Of a stretch of 63,150 bases of DNA, positions 1 to 8,499 are shown in pieces (positions within the stretch are counted from its first letter, which is position 1; every line of letters starts with the position of its first letter). The notes beneath the pieces were generated by a model. It was not told where the DNA came from and did not search any database. It saw only the letters and a program-made list of their open reading frames with translations. The position numbers and the translations under genes are program-made. The DNA comes from JABJAG01 sp038137215 (lineage in GTDB: Bacteria; Pseudomonadota; Alphaproteobacteria; UBA6615), in contig JAYQBG010000019.1 in assembly GCA_038137215.1 (NCBI GenBank), positions 1 to 63,150 of the forward strand, given 5' to 3'.

Positions 1-90
1 TGGCGGAGGGAGAGGGATTCGAACCCTCGAAACGGTCGCCCGTTTACACGCTTTCCAAGCGTGCGCCTTCAGCCACTCGGCCACCCCTCC
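1..90 (-). tRNA. tRNA-Ser (anticodon GGA)
   Basis: Read on the minus strand this is a complete tRNA of 90 nt that includes an encoded 3' CCA. The 7-bp acceptor stem starts GGAGGGG and closes with TCCCTCC plus discriminator G. The D-arm carries GGCCGAGTGG, the anticodon loop is CTTGGAAAG with GGA in the centre, a long class II variable arm follows, and the T-loop reads GGTTCGAATCC. The long variable arm together with GGA identifies serine (codons UCC and UCU). The CCA end lies at the window edge, so anything downstream of the gene cannot be seen. Confidence 0.97.
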
Positions 91-270
91 GGCGCGCAGA
101 GTGAATAGCCGAACCGGTACCGTGCTGCAACCGCTGGAATACGATCCAGTTTCGATCCGGTGCTTTTGAACCAAACGTGAAACGGGCAAGGCTTGTGCCG
201 GTCACCGGCTCTGCGGTTAAGTATGCGCCACGGCCACACAAAAACATCGCAAAGACGGGGCCAGACGGAC

Positions 271-591
271 ATGCGCATTGGACGACTCATAGGCTGGACT
301 CTGGTGATCCTCGCGGTTGCCATCCTCGCACGTGACATCATGGCATCGATCGATGCTGGCAGCCTGTCGATGATTGCAGCCGGGGAACTGTGGTTCAAAC
401 TCCATCAGACCAGCCTGCAGGTCGCCGAACCGGCGATTGCCCGGCATGTGCCCGTCATCGGGCTGTGGCTCTGGCACCCGGTGATCTCGACGATCCTGAC
501 CTGGCCGGCGACCTTCGTCTTCGGGGTTCCGGGTCTGGTGTTGCTCTGGCTGTGCCGCCGGCGGCACCGCAAGGGCGGCATGTTCCGCTAG
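271..591 (+). CDS. Small two-helix membrane protein of unknown function
   Basis: This is a 106-residue protein if translation starts at the ATG at 271; an upstream in-frame ATG at 193 would give 132 residues, but the extra part is low-complexity basic sequence. The protein has a hydrophobic segment at about residues 6-20 (IGWTLVILAVAILA) and a second near the C-terminus (WPATFVFGVPGLVLLWL) followed by a basic tail (CRRRHRKGG), as in an inner-membrane protein with a cytoplasmic end. It stands alone between the tRNA-Ser gene and lepA. I do not recognise a named family. The regular membrane topology and lack of frame damage make it a likely real gene. Confidence 0.7.
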   Translation: MRIGRLIGWTLVILAVAILARDIMASIDAGSLSMIAAGELWFKLHQTSLQVAEPAIARHVPVIGLWLWHPVISTILTWPATFVFGVPGLVLLWLCRRRHRKGGMFR

Positions 592-621
592 GCGGATATC
601 GCGCCGTCAATTCTGACCACT

Positions 622-710
622 GTCATTGCGAGGCCCGAAGGGCCGCGGCAATCCAGAGCCGACACCTCAACAGCCTTGGTTGCTTCGTCGCGATGCTCTC
701 CGCAATGACG
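622..710. repeat. Dispersed palindromic intergenic repeat, class A
   Basis: An imperfect inverted repeat opens with GTCATTGCGAGG and closes with CGCAATGAC; the inner parts are GCAATCCAGAG and TTGCTTCGTCGC. A second copy with the same order of blocks is at 35315-35400. Such elements form long hairpins between genes. No gene is visible between 592 and 762 apart from this repeat. Confidence 0.85.
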
Positions 711-762
711 GCCTAGCTTCGAGGACCGTCACGTCCGCGCACGACGAAAAAACGGGTGCGCC

Positions 763-2565
763 CTACTCGTCGCCCATCCGCAGGGCCTGGATGAAGGCCG
801 ATTGCGGAATCTCCACATTGCCGTACTGGCGCATCTTCTTCTTGCCCGCCTTCTGCTTTTCCAGAAGCTTGCGCTTGCGGGTAATGTCGCCACCATAGCA
901 TTTGGACGTCACGTCCTTGCGCATGGCGCCGACCGTTTCGCGGGCGATCACCTTGCCGCCGATGGCCGCCTGCAGGGCCACCTTGAAGAGCTGGCGTGGC
1001 ACCAGATCCTTTAGCCGCTCGCAGAGATGCCGGCCGCGGGATTCGGCCTGGTCGCGATGGACCACCATGGCCAGCGCATCGACCACATCGCCGTTCACCA
1101 TGATATCGACCTTCACCAGATTGCCAACGCGGTAGTCGTCGATCTCGTAATCGAAGCTGGCGTAACCGCGGCTGATCGATTTCAGCCGGTCGTAGAAATC
1201 GAAGACCACCTCGTTGAGCGGCAGGCGATAGACCGCCATGGCGCGTCCGCCCACATAGGTCAGGTCGAGCTGCTCGCCGCGCCGCTCGGTGCAGAGTTGC
1301 AGCACCGCGCCGAGATATTCGTCGGGCACCATGATCGAGGCCTTGATCCAGGGCTCCTGGATTTCGGCGATCCGGGTGACCTCGGGATAATCGGTCGGGT
1401 TGTGGAGTTCGATCTCCTCCCCGTCCGTCAGCGTGATGTGATAGACGACCGACGGCGCCGTCGCGATGATCTCCAGATCGAATTCCCGCTCGAGGCGCTG
1501 CTGGATGATCTCCATATGCAGCAGGCCGAGGAAGCCGCAGCGGAACCCTATGCCCAAAGCCGCCGAACTTTCCGCCTCGAACTCGAAGCTGGCATCGTTG
1601 AGATGCAGCCGTTCCAGCGCGTCGCGCAGGTCTTCGTATTCCGAACTGTCGGCCGGGTAAAGCGAGGAAAACACCACCGGCACCGAGGGCTTGAAGCCCG
1701 GCAGGGGTTCTGCCGCCGGCTTGCGGTCATCGGTGATGGTGTCGCCCACATTGCAATCCGAGACGGTCTTGATCGAGGCGGTGATGAAGCCGATTTCGCC
1801 CGGGCCGAGTTCGCCGGTTTCGGTCCGCGCCGGGGTGAACACACCCACCCGGTCCACCGAATAGGCGTGGCCCGTGGACATCATACGAATCTTATGGCCC
1901 TTTTTCAGGGTGCCGTGCTTGACGCGTATCAGCGCGACCACGCCCAGATAAGGGTCGTACCAACTGTCCACCAGTAGCGCCTGGAGATCGGCCTCGGCAT
2001 CGCCCTCGGGCGGCGGCAGTTCGGTCACCAGCGCTTCGAGCACATCGGGAATGCCCACCCCGGTCTTGGCCGAGACCATGAGGGCTTCGGATGCATCGAT
2101 CCCGATCACATCCTCGATCTGCTGCTTGATCCGATCTGGCTCGGCGGCGGGCAGGTCGATCTTGTTCAGGACCGGCACCATCTCCAGATCCGCATCGATC
2201 GCCAGATAGGCATTCGCCAGCGTCTGGGCCTCGACCCCCTGGCTGGCATCGACCACCAGCAGCGCGCCCTCGCAGGCGGCCAGCGAGCGGGAGACCTCGT
2301 AGGAGAAGTCCACATGCCCGGGGGTGTCCATCAGGTTCAGGTAGTAGGTCTCGCCGTCCTTCGCCGTGTATTCCAGGCGCACGGTCTGAGCCTTGATGGT
2401 GATCCCGCGCTCGCGCTCGAGCTCCATATTGTCGAGCACCTGTTCGGTCATCTCGCGCTCGGTCAGCCCGCCGCATTCCTGGATCAGGCGGTCGGCCAGG
2501 GTCGATTTCCCGTGGTCGATATGGGCCACGATGGAGAAATTGCGGATGTGGGAAAGATCGGTCAT
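763..2565 (-). CDS. lepA: Elongation factor 4 (LepA), ribosome back-translocating GTPase
   Basis: The 600-residue product has the family's normal length. The N-terminal GTPase domain shows the P-loop AHIDHGKST (about residue 15), the G3 motif DTPGHVDF (about 80) and NKIDLP (about 134). EF-G-like domains II, III and V follow, and the C-terminus is the LepA-specific domain with the motif GGDITRKRKLLEKQ. LepA acts on the ribosome and is thought to reverse faulty translocation or assist 30S maturation under stress. The gene is read leftward, ends in TAG, and has a 263-bp AT-rich upstream region that carries DnaA-box-like sites. It is not obviously in an operon with pheT, which is separated from it by that region. 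Confidence 0.98.
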   Translation of the reverse strand: MTDLSHIRNFSIVAHIDHGKSTLADRLIQECGGLTEREMTEQVLDNMELERERGITIKAQTVRLEYTAKDGETYYLNLMDTPGHVDFSYEVSRSLAACEGALLVVDASQGVEAQTLANAYLAIDADLEMVPVLNKIDLPAAEPDRIKQQIEDVIGIDASEALMVSAKTGVGIPDVLEALVTELPPPEGDAEADLQALLVDSWYDPYLGVVALIRVKHGTLKKGHKIRMMSTGHAYSVDRVGVFTPARTETGELGPGEIGFITASIKTVSDCNVGDTITDDRKPAAEPLPGFKPSVPVVFSSLYPADSSEYEDLRDALERLHLNDASFEFEAESSAALGIGFRCGFLGLLHMEIIQQRLEREFDLEIIATAPSVVYHITLTDGEEIELHNPTDYPEVTRIAEIQEPWIKASIMVPDEYLGAVLQLCTERRGEQLDLTYVGGRAMAVYRLPLNEVVFDFYDRLKSISRGYASFDYEIDDYRVGNLVKVDIMVNGDVVDALAMVVHRDQAESRGRHLCERLKDLVPRQLFKVALQAAIGGKVIARETVGAMRKDVTSKCYGGDITRKRKLLEKQKAGKKKMRQYGNVEIPQSAFIQALRMGDE

Positions 2566-2828
2566 CTAGAGGGGAACAAATCTCGAACGTTAGATGTTAC
2601 AGGAACTGTCATACGGTCTGTGACAACTGGGGATAACTGTCATATTCGGATATTCCGATATTCCTGACGAGATACTATCCCACAATTAGAATTTCATTTT
2701 TACTTTTCATAATAGACACTTAATCCGTTTTTCAACGATATCCACCGCCCTGTCACAGTTTCCTCCACCGCCGTCACGCACCTGTCAACTTATCCACAGG
2801 CCATTGTGGATTTATGTCACGGCGGAGA
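2566..2828. other. AT-rich intergenic region with DnaA-box-like sites
   Basis: This gap between lepA and pheT contains no gene. It holds a perfect DnaA box TTATCCACA at 2790-2798, an inverted box-like TGTGGATTT at 2805-2813 (two mismatches), an inverted TGGGGATAA at 2628-2636 (one mismatch) and ATATCCACC at 2738-2746 (two mismatches). The stretch from about 2640 to 2737 is clearly richer in A and T than its surroundings. The motif CTGTCA recurs several times. These are features of a replication origin or a DnaA-controlled promoter region, but four sites do not prove either. The lepA promoter should also lie here. Confidence 0.45.
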
Positions 2829-5237
2829 TCAACCCCGCAGCGCGCCGCCGGTCGCTTTTTCGACTGCAGCGACGATCTTGGCGGAGAAATCCTCAATCTC
2901 GGCGTCGGTGAAAGTCGCCTCGGTGGGCTGCAGGGTCGTCTGGATGGCGAGCGACTTCTTGCCCTCCTCGACGTTCTTGCCTTCATAGACATCAAACAGC
3001 GCCACATCGGTGATCACGTCCCGGTCGGCCCCGCGCGCGGCGCGCAGCAGGTCACCGGCCTGCACGTCGGAATCCACCAGGAAGGCGAAGTCGCGGCGCA
3101 CCGGCTGCAGGCTTTCCAGATGCAGGGGCGGACGGGCCGCGCCGCCCTTTTTCTTTGCGTCTTTTAACGGTGGCAGGTTGTCGAGGAAGACCTCGAAGGC
3201 CACAGCCGGCCCGCGCACATCGAGCCCACGCAGCACGCCCGGATGCACCTCTCCGAAATAGGCCAGCACGTTCTTGCCCAGGCGCAACGCGCCTGAACGG
3301 CCGGGATGGTACCAGTCCGGTGCATCGCGGCTGATCTGCACATTGCCCGACGGCGCACCGGCGGCATCGAGAGCGGCCAGCGCATCGGCCTTGGCGTCCA
3401 AGGCATCGGCGGCGCGGGTCTGGCCCGACCAGTGAGGGGTCGCGGCATGGCCGTGGCGCACCCCGGCCGCGACCAGCTGCTGGCCGTCCGGTGACGCGTC
3501 CTGGTAGGCCGGGCCGAGTTCGAACAGGCCCAGATCGGCGAAACCACGGTCGACGTTGCGCCCGGCGGCCAGAAGCAGGTTCCCGAGGATCGAGGGACGC
3601 ATCGCATCCAGCTCGCTGGAAATCGGATTGGCCAGCATCAGCGTCTCGGGCACCTCGCCAAACAATTCGGCGTGTTCGCGGCCCATGAAGGACCAGGTGA
3701 CGGCTTCGTCCAGCCCCTGGGCCGCGAGCGCGCGGCGGACATTGCTAGTGCGGCGCTGTTCCGGGGTGATCGCCACCAACGGCAGCGCGGCGTCGCGATC
3801 CAGCGAGACCGGCGCGATCCGGTCGAAGCCGTGAATGCGCGTGATCTCCTCGACCAGATCGGCTTCGCCGCCGATATCCGGGCGCCAGGACGGCACGGCT
3901 GCGTTCATCTTGCCGTTGAGCCGCTCGGTCTCGAAGCCCAGCGCGTCGAGGATTTCGGCCTGCCGGTCGGCGGGCACATCAACGCCGCCCAGGGTGGCGA
4001 CCCGGTCGTTGCGCAGCTCCACGGATTTCTGCCAGTCGGGCATGGCCCCGGCGCGCACGGGCTTGCTGGTCTCGCCACCGCAAAATTCGAGGATCAGGCG
4101 GGCCGCAACGTCTGCGCCCCATTCGGCGGATTGCGGATCGACGCCGCGCTCGAAGCGATAGCGGGCGTCGGAATCCATCTGCAGCTTGCGGCCGGTCGTC
4201 GCGACAGACACCGGATCGAACAGCGCAACTTCGAGGAACACCTCGGTGGTGTCTTCCGTGCAGCTGGATTCGAGGCCGCCCATCACGCCCGCGAGCGCCT
4301 CGGCGGTGTCGCCATCGCCGATCACGGTCATCTCGGAATCGAGCGTGTATTCCTTTTCGACCAGCGCCATGAAGTCTTCGCCGTCCCGCGCCCGGCGCAT
4401 GGTCAGCGTCTGGTTTTCCAGCTTTCCCGCATCGAAGACATGAAGCGGACGCCCCAGATCCAGCGAGACATAGTTGGTGACATCGACCAGCGCCGAGATC
4501 GGGCGCAGCCCGACCGCGCGCAGGCGGTCCTGCACCCATTTCGGGGACGGGCCGTTGGTCACGCCCCGGAAGTGACGCCCGACCACATAGGAACAGGCAT
4601 TACCGTCTTCGGCGATGGCCCAGCTGACCGGGCTGTCATAGCTGCCGTCGACGGTTGCCGCCGCCGCAAACGGCTTGAGGGTGCCCAGACCCGCCGCAGC
4701 CAGATCGCGCGCGATGCCGCGCACGCCGGTGCAGTCCGGACGGTTCGGGGTGAGTTCGATATCGATCACCGGATCGTCGATGCCGAGCACTTCGGCAAAG
4801 GGCACGCCGATGGGCGCGTCTTCCGGCAAGTCGATGATGCCGTCATGTTCGTCCGACAGGCCCATTTCTCGTTCCGAGACCAGCATGCCGCTGGATTCGA
4901 CACCTCGAATTTTCGCGGCCTTGAGCTCGACCTCGATCCCCGGCACCCAGGTGCCGACAGGGGCGAACACCCCCTTCATGCCCGCACGCGCATTCGGTGC
5001 GCCACAGACGACCTGGATCGTTTCTTCGCCGGTATCGACCTGACAGACCCGCAGCCGGTCGGCGTCGGGATGCTGTTCGGCGGAGATCACATGGGCAACA
5101 CGGAACGCCGAGAGCTCGGCCGCCGGATCATCGACTGTGTCGACCTCCAGCCCGATTTGAATCAGCGTGTCGACGATCTCGCCGATGGATGCATCAGTTT
5201 CAAGGTGGCCTTTCAGCCAACCGAGGGTGAACTTCAT
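2829..5237 (-). CDS. pheT: Phenylalanyl-tRNA synthetase beta subunit
   Basis: The 802-residue protein matches the normal length of bacterial PheT. The N-terminal EMAP/tRNA-binding module contains HPDADRLRVCQVDTG near residue 57. The B3/B4 editing domain, which hydrolyses mischarged Tyr-tRNA, lies at about 210-390. The B5 and catalytic-like core follow, and the C-terminal 95 residues are an FDX-ACB anticodon-binding fold (LQPVRRDFAFLV). With PheS it forms the alpha2-beta2 enzyme that charges tRNA-Phe. It is downstream of pheS on the same strand with a 121-bp gap that holds a palindromic repeat. The stop is TGA. Confidence 0.98.
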   Translation of the reverse strand: MKFTLGWLKGHLETDASIGEIVDTLIQIGLEVDTVDDPAAELSAFRVAHVISAEQHPDADRLRVCQVDTGEETIQVVCGAPNARAGMKGVFAPVGTWVPGIEVELKAAKIRGVESSGMLVSEREMGLSDEHDGIIDLPEDAPIGVPFAEVLGIDDPVIDIELTPNRPDCTGVRGIARDLAAAGLGTLKPFAAAATVDGSYDSPVSWAIAEDGNACSYVVGRHFRGVTNGPSPKWVQDRLRAVGLRPISALVDVTNYVSLDLGRPLHVFDAGKLENQTLTMRRARDGEDFMALVEKEYTLDSEMTVIGDGDTAEALAGVMGGLESSCTEDTTEVFLEVALFDPVSVATTGRKLQMDSDARYRFERGVDPQSAEWGADVAARLILEFCGGETSKPVRAGAMPDWQKSVELRNDRVATLGGVDVPADRQAEILDALGFETERLNGKMNAAVPSWRPDIGGEADLVEEITRIHGFDRIAPVSLDRDAALPLVAITPEQRRTSNVRRALAAQGLDEAVTWSFMGREHAELFGEVPETLMLANPISSELDAMRPSILGNLLLAAGRNVDRGFADLGLFELGPAYQDASPDGQQLVAAGVRHGHAATPHWSGQTRAADALDAKADALAALDAAGAPSGNVQISRDAPDWYHPGRSGALRLGKNVLAYFGEVHPGVLRGLDVRGPAVAFEVFLDNLPPLKDAKKKGGAARPPLHLESLQPVRRDFAFLVDSDVQAGDLLRAARGADRDVITDVALFDVYEGKNVEEGKKSLAIQTTLQPTEATFTDAEIEDFSAKIVAAVEKATGGALRG

Positions 5238-5262
5238 CGCGCTGTCTCCAGCTCACACAGAA

Positions 5263-5330
5263 CCTCATCCTGAGCCTGACGAAGGATGAGCTGAGCCGGC
5301 CCGCATACTTCGACAAGCTCAGCATGAGGG
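5263..5330. repeat. Dispersed palindromic repeat, class B
   Basis: This copy starts CCTCATCCTGAGCCTGACGAAG and ends CTTCGACAAGCTCAGCATGAGG, so the halves can fold into a hairpin. Related copies are at 8226-8280, 35423-35492, 41884-41974 and 48187-48277. It fills the gap between pheS and pheT and may weaken or stabilise the joint transcript. Confidence 0.85.
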
Positions 5331-5358
5331 CTTCGGGAGATGTGTTCGACACCCATCA

Positions 5359-6456
5359 TCACAGCCCCCGCACCATCGAGGGGACGGCCAGCGGTACGAA
5401 GCCGTAATGCTTCAGCCAGCGAATGTCGGCATCGAAGAAGGTACGCNNNNNNNNNNGATCGGGGATGCCGTATTTCAGCATGGCGATACGGTCGATCCCC
5501 ATTCCGAAGGCAAAGCCCTGATACTTGTCCGGCTCGATGCCACCATATTCGAGCACCTTGGGGTGAACCATGCCCGAGCCCATGATCTCGAGCCAGTTGT
5601 CCGCGCCCTCACCGAAATTGCCGATGCGCAATTCGCCCCCTTCGCGCGAACAGCCGATATCGACCTCCATGGAGGGCTCGGTGAACGGGAAGTGGCTCGG
5701 CCGGAAGCGGACCGGCAGGTCGGGAATGTCGAAGAAGGCCCGGCAGAAATCGATGATGCAGCCCTTGAGGTGGCCCATATGGGTCGTCTCATCGACCACC
5801 AACGCTTCGATCTGGTGGAACATGGGCGTGTGGGTCGCATCGGAGTCGCTGCGATAGGTGCGGCCCGGCGCGATGATCCGGATCGGCGGCCTGGTCGTTT
5901 CCATGGTCCGGATCTGCACCGGCGAGGTGTGGGTACGCAAAACCGGCGCCGCGCGTCCGTCTTCCGCGTTCAGATAAAACGTGTCGTGCATCTGGCGGGC
6001 CGGATGCTCGGGCGGAATGTTGAGCGCCGTGAAGTTGTGGAAGTCGTCCTCGATGTCCGGACCTTCAGCGACGTTGAAACCCATCTCGCCGAAAATCGCG
6101 ATGCATTCCTCGGTGACCTGGCTGACCGGATGCAGGTGGCCTTCTGCACGTGGGCGCGGCGGCAGGGTGACATCCACGGTCTCGTGAGCGAGCCGGGCTT
6201 CCAGTGCGGCGGCATCGAGCGCGGCCTGTCGCGCACCGATGGCAGCCTGAACGGCATCCTTGACCCGGTTCAGGGCCTGACCGGCTTCCTTGCGGGCTTC
6301 GCCATCGAGCTGGCCGAGGCCTTTCATCCGGGCCGTGATCGCGCCCTTCTTGCCGAGCGCGGACACACGTACAGCCTCAAGCGCGTCGAGGCTGTCCGCC
6401 GCCGCCACATCGGCGAGCAGGGAGTCCTGAAGCTCGGTGGTATCAGGCGCGGTCAT
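5359..6456 (-). CDS. pheS: Phenylalanyl-tRNA synthetase alpha subunit, containing an assembly gap
   Basis: PheS carries the class II aminoacyl-tRNA synthetase catalytic site. Visible features are the N-terminal coiled-coil region (about residues 1-90), motif 2 at about 205-215 (RTYRSDSDATHTPMFHQIE) and motif 3 near the C-terminus (GFAFGMGIDRIAMLKYG). The apparent length of 365 includes four unknown residues from ten N at 5447-5456. The flanking residues are GIPD before the gap and RTFFDADIRW after it; family members read D-L-R here, so the true gene is probably 362 residues and intact. It lies upstream of pheT and downstream of rplT on the same strand, the common rpmI-rplT-pheS-pheT order. 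Confidence 0.96.
   Translation of the reverse strand: MTAPDTTELQDSLLADVAAADSLDALEAVRVSALGKKGAITARMKGLGQLDGEARKEAGQALNRVKDAVQAAIGARQAALDAAALEARLAHETVDVTLPPRPRAEGHLHPVSQVTEECIAIFGEMGFNVAEGPDIEDDFHNFTALNIPPEHPARQMHDTFYLNAEDGRAAPVLRTHTSPVQIRTMETTRPPIRIIAPGRTYRSDSDATHTPMFHQIEALVVDETTHMGHLKGCIIDFCRAFFDIPDLPVRFRPSHFPFTEPSMEVDIGCSREGGELRIGNFGEGADNWLEIMGSGMVHPKVLEYGGIEPDKYQGFAFGMGIDRIAMLKYGIPDXXXXRTFFDADIRWLKHYGFVPLAVPSMVRGL
5447..5456. other. Assembly gap (10 N) inside pheS
   Basis: Ten undetermined bases join two pieces of pheS in the same frame. On the minus strand the left side ends GATC and the right side begins GCGT. With the family's D-L-R at this point, one T between them would give GAT CTG CGT, so the real gap is probably about one base and the N run is a placeholder. 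Confidence 0.95.
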
Positions 6457-6500
6457 AGTTCACCGGTGTACTCGGCACGAACAATCCGTTTCCGGAGGGT

Positions 6501-6866
6501 TCAGGCAGATGCGTTGAGGGCGTTCTGCGCCTGTTCGACGATTTCCTTGAAGGCTTCCGGCTCACGCACGGCGAGATCGGAGAGAACCTTGCGGTCGAGC
6601 TCAATCCCGGCCTGCTTCATCCCGTGCATGAACTGGGAGTAAGTCAGCCCATGCTCACGCACGCCGGCATTGATCCGCTGGATCCAGAGCGAACGGAAGT
6701 TGCGCTTTTTGACCCGGCGATCGCGATAGGCGTATTGCAGGCCTTTCTCGACCCGCTCTTTCGCAACGCGATAGACCTTGGAATTGCGGCCCCGGTAACC
6801 CTTGGCAGCTTTGAGAACCTTTTTGCGCCGTGCGTGGCGCTGAACTGTGCTTTTTGCGCGTGACAT
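6501..6866 (-). CDS. rplT: 50S ribosomal protein L20
   Basis: The 121-residue, very basic protein has the L20 signature blocks HARRKKVLKAAKGYRGR (about residues 11-27), the long basic helix region, and WIQRINAGVREHGLTYSQF (about 62-80). L20 binds 23S rRNA early in 50S assembly and in many bacteria represses its own operon by binding the mRNA leader. It begins 3 bp after the rpmI stop codon and precedes pheS, so rpmI, rplT, pheS and pheT probably form one transcript. The first residues (MSRAKS) differ slightly from the usual MARVKR. Confidence 0.97.
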   Translation of the reverse strand: MSRAKSTVQRHARRKKVLKAAKGYRGRNSKVYRVAKERVEKGLQYAYRDRRVKKRNFRSLWIQRINAGVREHGLTYSQFMHGMKQAGIELDRKVLSDLAVREPEAFKEIVEQAQNALNASA

Positions 6867-6869
6867 CGA

Positions 6870-7076
6870 TCAGCCCTTTCTCTGATAGGGCATCATCGGC
6901 TTCAGGATCTGCTCGTCGGACTTGGCGACGAGACCGATCTTGCGCGCCTTGCGCTTCATCGACTGAGAGCGCTTGCGCATGCCGTGGCGCATGCCGGAAG
7001 GTTTCATTTTGATTTTGCCGGATGCCGTGAAGCTGAATCGCTTCTTGGCAGACGACTTGGTCTTCATCTTGGGCAT
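6870..7076 (-). CDS. rpmI: 50S ribosomal protein L35
   Basis: Starting at the ATG at 7074-7076 the product is 68 residues and opens MPKMKTKSSAKKRF, the standard L35 start. The longer in-frame extension upstream lacks family similarity and is rejected. The middle has the basic KARKIGLVAK segment typical of alphaproteobacterial L35. The gene leads the rpmI-rplT pair. In most bacteria infC is directly upstream; here infC is 3.35 kb away beyond divergent accessory genes, so rpmI must have its own promoter in the 224-bp gap that it shares with the divergent SDR gene. Confidence 0.96.
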   Translation of the reverse strand: MPKMKTKSSAKKRFSFTASGKIKMKPSGMRHGMRKRSQSMKRKARKIGLVAKSDEQILKPMMPYQRKG

Positions 7077-7180
7077 TCTGACCTCGCTGGTTGCGGGTTG
7101 ACGCTTGCGCGTGTGATCGATGGGGAGGCTGCCCCGGGCGTTACGACTCACCCTGCCAGTCCATCGGTATTGAGAAACGG

Positions 7181-7199
7181 TGCGGGTTATAGACCCGCA
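7181..7199. promoter_or_regulatory. Perfect 7-bp hairpin in the rpmI/SDR divergent gap
   Basis: TGCGGGT, a five-base TATAG loop and ACCCGCA make a perfect stem-loop about 105 bp upstream of the rpmI start. It has no following T run on either strand, so it is not a simple terminator. It could be an operator or part of the rpmI leader where L20 or IF3-type control would act; this role is inferred only from its place. Confidence 0.35.
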
Positions 7200-7300
7200 G
7201 ACCGGCGCTGGCAAGGGTTATCCCCCGGGTTTCATTGCCTTTCGGCGGTCCGGATCGTAGCTTTTGCGCAACATCAGCGAGAGCATCTTGGGGGAACGTC

Positions 7301-8083
7301 ATGGATCTCGAACTCAACGGTAAAACCGCCATCGTCACCGGCGCCAGCAAAGGCATTGGCAAGGCCATCGCCGAAACTCTGGCCGAGGAGGGCTGCACGC
7401 TGCATTTGGTCTCGCGCACCGAGGCCGATCTCAACGCGGTCCGCGACGATCTGAACGAGCGTTTCGGCGCTCAGGCCACGGTGCACGCGCTCGACCTCTC
7501 GAACGAAGCCGATGTCGCCAAGCTGGTGGCCGCAGCCGGCGATTGCGACATTTTGGTCAACAATGCGGGCGCGATCCCGGCGGGCGATCTGGCCCGGCTC
7601 GACAATGACACCATCCGGAAGGCCTGGGACCTCAAGGTCTTCGGCTTTGTCGGCCTGATCCGCGATATCTACGCGAAGATGTGCGAGCGCGGCTCCGGGG
7701 CCATCGTCAACGTCATCGGCATGGCCGGGGAACGCCCGCGGGCGGGCTATATCGCCGGGTCCATGGGCAACGCAGCCCTGATGCAACTGACCCGAGCGCT
7801 CGGCGCGGAATCTCTCGACCACGGCGTGCGCGTGGTTGGCATCAATCCCGGTCCCATCGAGACCGAGCGGTTCATCTCCCAGGCCAAGATCAATGCCGAT
7901 ATGGAGTTCGGCGACGAATCCCGCTGGCGCGAGACCCACAAGGCGCTGCCGGGCGGGCGCGCCGGACGGCCGGAGGAAATGGCCTGGCTGGCCGCCTATC
8001 TGGCCAGCGACCGGGCGTCCTGGGTCACCGGCACGATCATCATGGCCGATGGCGGCCAGCATTCCCGATCGGCGAGGGGCTGA
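7301..8083 (+). CDS. SDR-family protein lacking the usual catalytic Tyr-x3-Lys pair
   Basis: The 260-residue protein (ATG at 7301) has the Rossmann nucleotide-binding motif TGASKGIG at about residues 13-20 and NNAG at about 88-91, so it is a classical short-chain dehydrogenase/reductase. The active-site region reads VIGMAGERPRAGYIAGSMGN: the usual Ser is Gly and the Lys four residues after Tyr is Ser. The NPGPIETER substrate loop is intact. A subfamily with this altered site is known among proteobacterial SDRs, so it may use another chemistry or be mainly a binder. It is divergent from rpmI and followed by a repeat-rich gap. Confidence 0.85.
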   Translation: MDLELNGKTAIVTGASKGIGKAIAETLAEEGCTLHLVSRTEADLNAVRDDLNERFGAQATVHALDLSNEADVAKLVAAAGDCDILVNNAGAIPAGDLARLDNDTIRKAWDLKVFGFVGLIRDIYAKMCERGSGAIVNVIGMAGERPRAGYIAGSMGNAALMQLTRALGAESLDHGVRVVGINPGPIETERFISQAKINADMEFGDESRWRETHKALPGGRAGRPEEMAWLAAYLASDRASWVTGTIIMADGGQHSRSARG

Positions 8084-8103
8084 ACAGCGAACCAACTCTA
8101 ATT

Positions 8104-8455
8104 GTCATGCCCGGACCTGATCCGGGCATCTCACTTGAAGCCATGCTCTGTCCCGGACAAGATACGCGGATCAAGTCCGCGTATGACGTTGTTTTTTGCC
8201 GAGACCGCTCCGCAACCGACTGAGCCCTCATCCTGAGCCTGTCGAAGGACGAGGGCGGCATCCTCATACTTCGACAGGCCCGCGCAGACCCCCACCTCAC
8301 CCCGACCCTCTCCTCCCAGAGAGGAGAGGGAGCACTCACCGGCCAGTTCAGTTCGTCATGCCCGGACTTGATCCGGGCATCCACGTCCATCGGCCCCAAG
8401 ACACGCCGGGCCCGGCACAACCACGTGGATGGCCGGATCAAGTCCGGCCATGACG
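8104..8455. repeat. Mosaic of three repeat types filling the SDR/oxygenase gap
   Basis: This 416-bp gene-free gap holds four repeat units in a row. A class C unit at 8104-8188 begins GTCATGCCCGGA and has TCCGGGCAT in its inner stem. A class B unit is at 8226-8280. A CCTCACCCCGACCCTC-type unit with a CTCTCCTC/GAGGAGAG hairpin is at about 8292-8332. A second class C unit is at 8355-8455. No coding signal is visible between 8084 and 8499. Confidence 0.85.
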
Positions 8456-8499
8456 TGATAGAGCAGGCACGCTAACATCACACCATAACCACCCAGCAC

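Noticed and set aside
763..2565. Full reassignment of TAG to an amino acid in this organism
   Set aside because: Essential genes such as lepA, infC, uppP, lptB and ptsN end in TAG at the normal family length, so TAG works as a stop.
3672..5273. Long plus-strand frame of 533 codons opposite pheT
   Set aside because: It is a shadow of the GC-rich pheT codons, with low-complexity Arg/His composition and no family motif.
8104..8455. CRISPR-like array in the repeat-rich gap
   Set aside because: The units are of different classes, have internal symmetry and no regular spacers; no cas gene is present.
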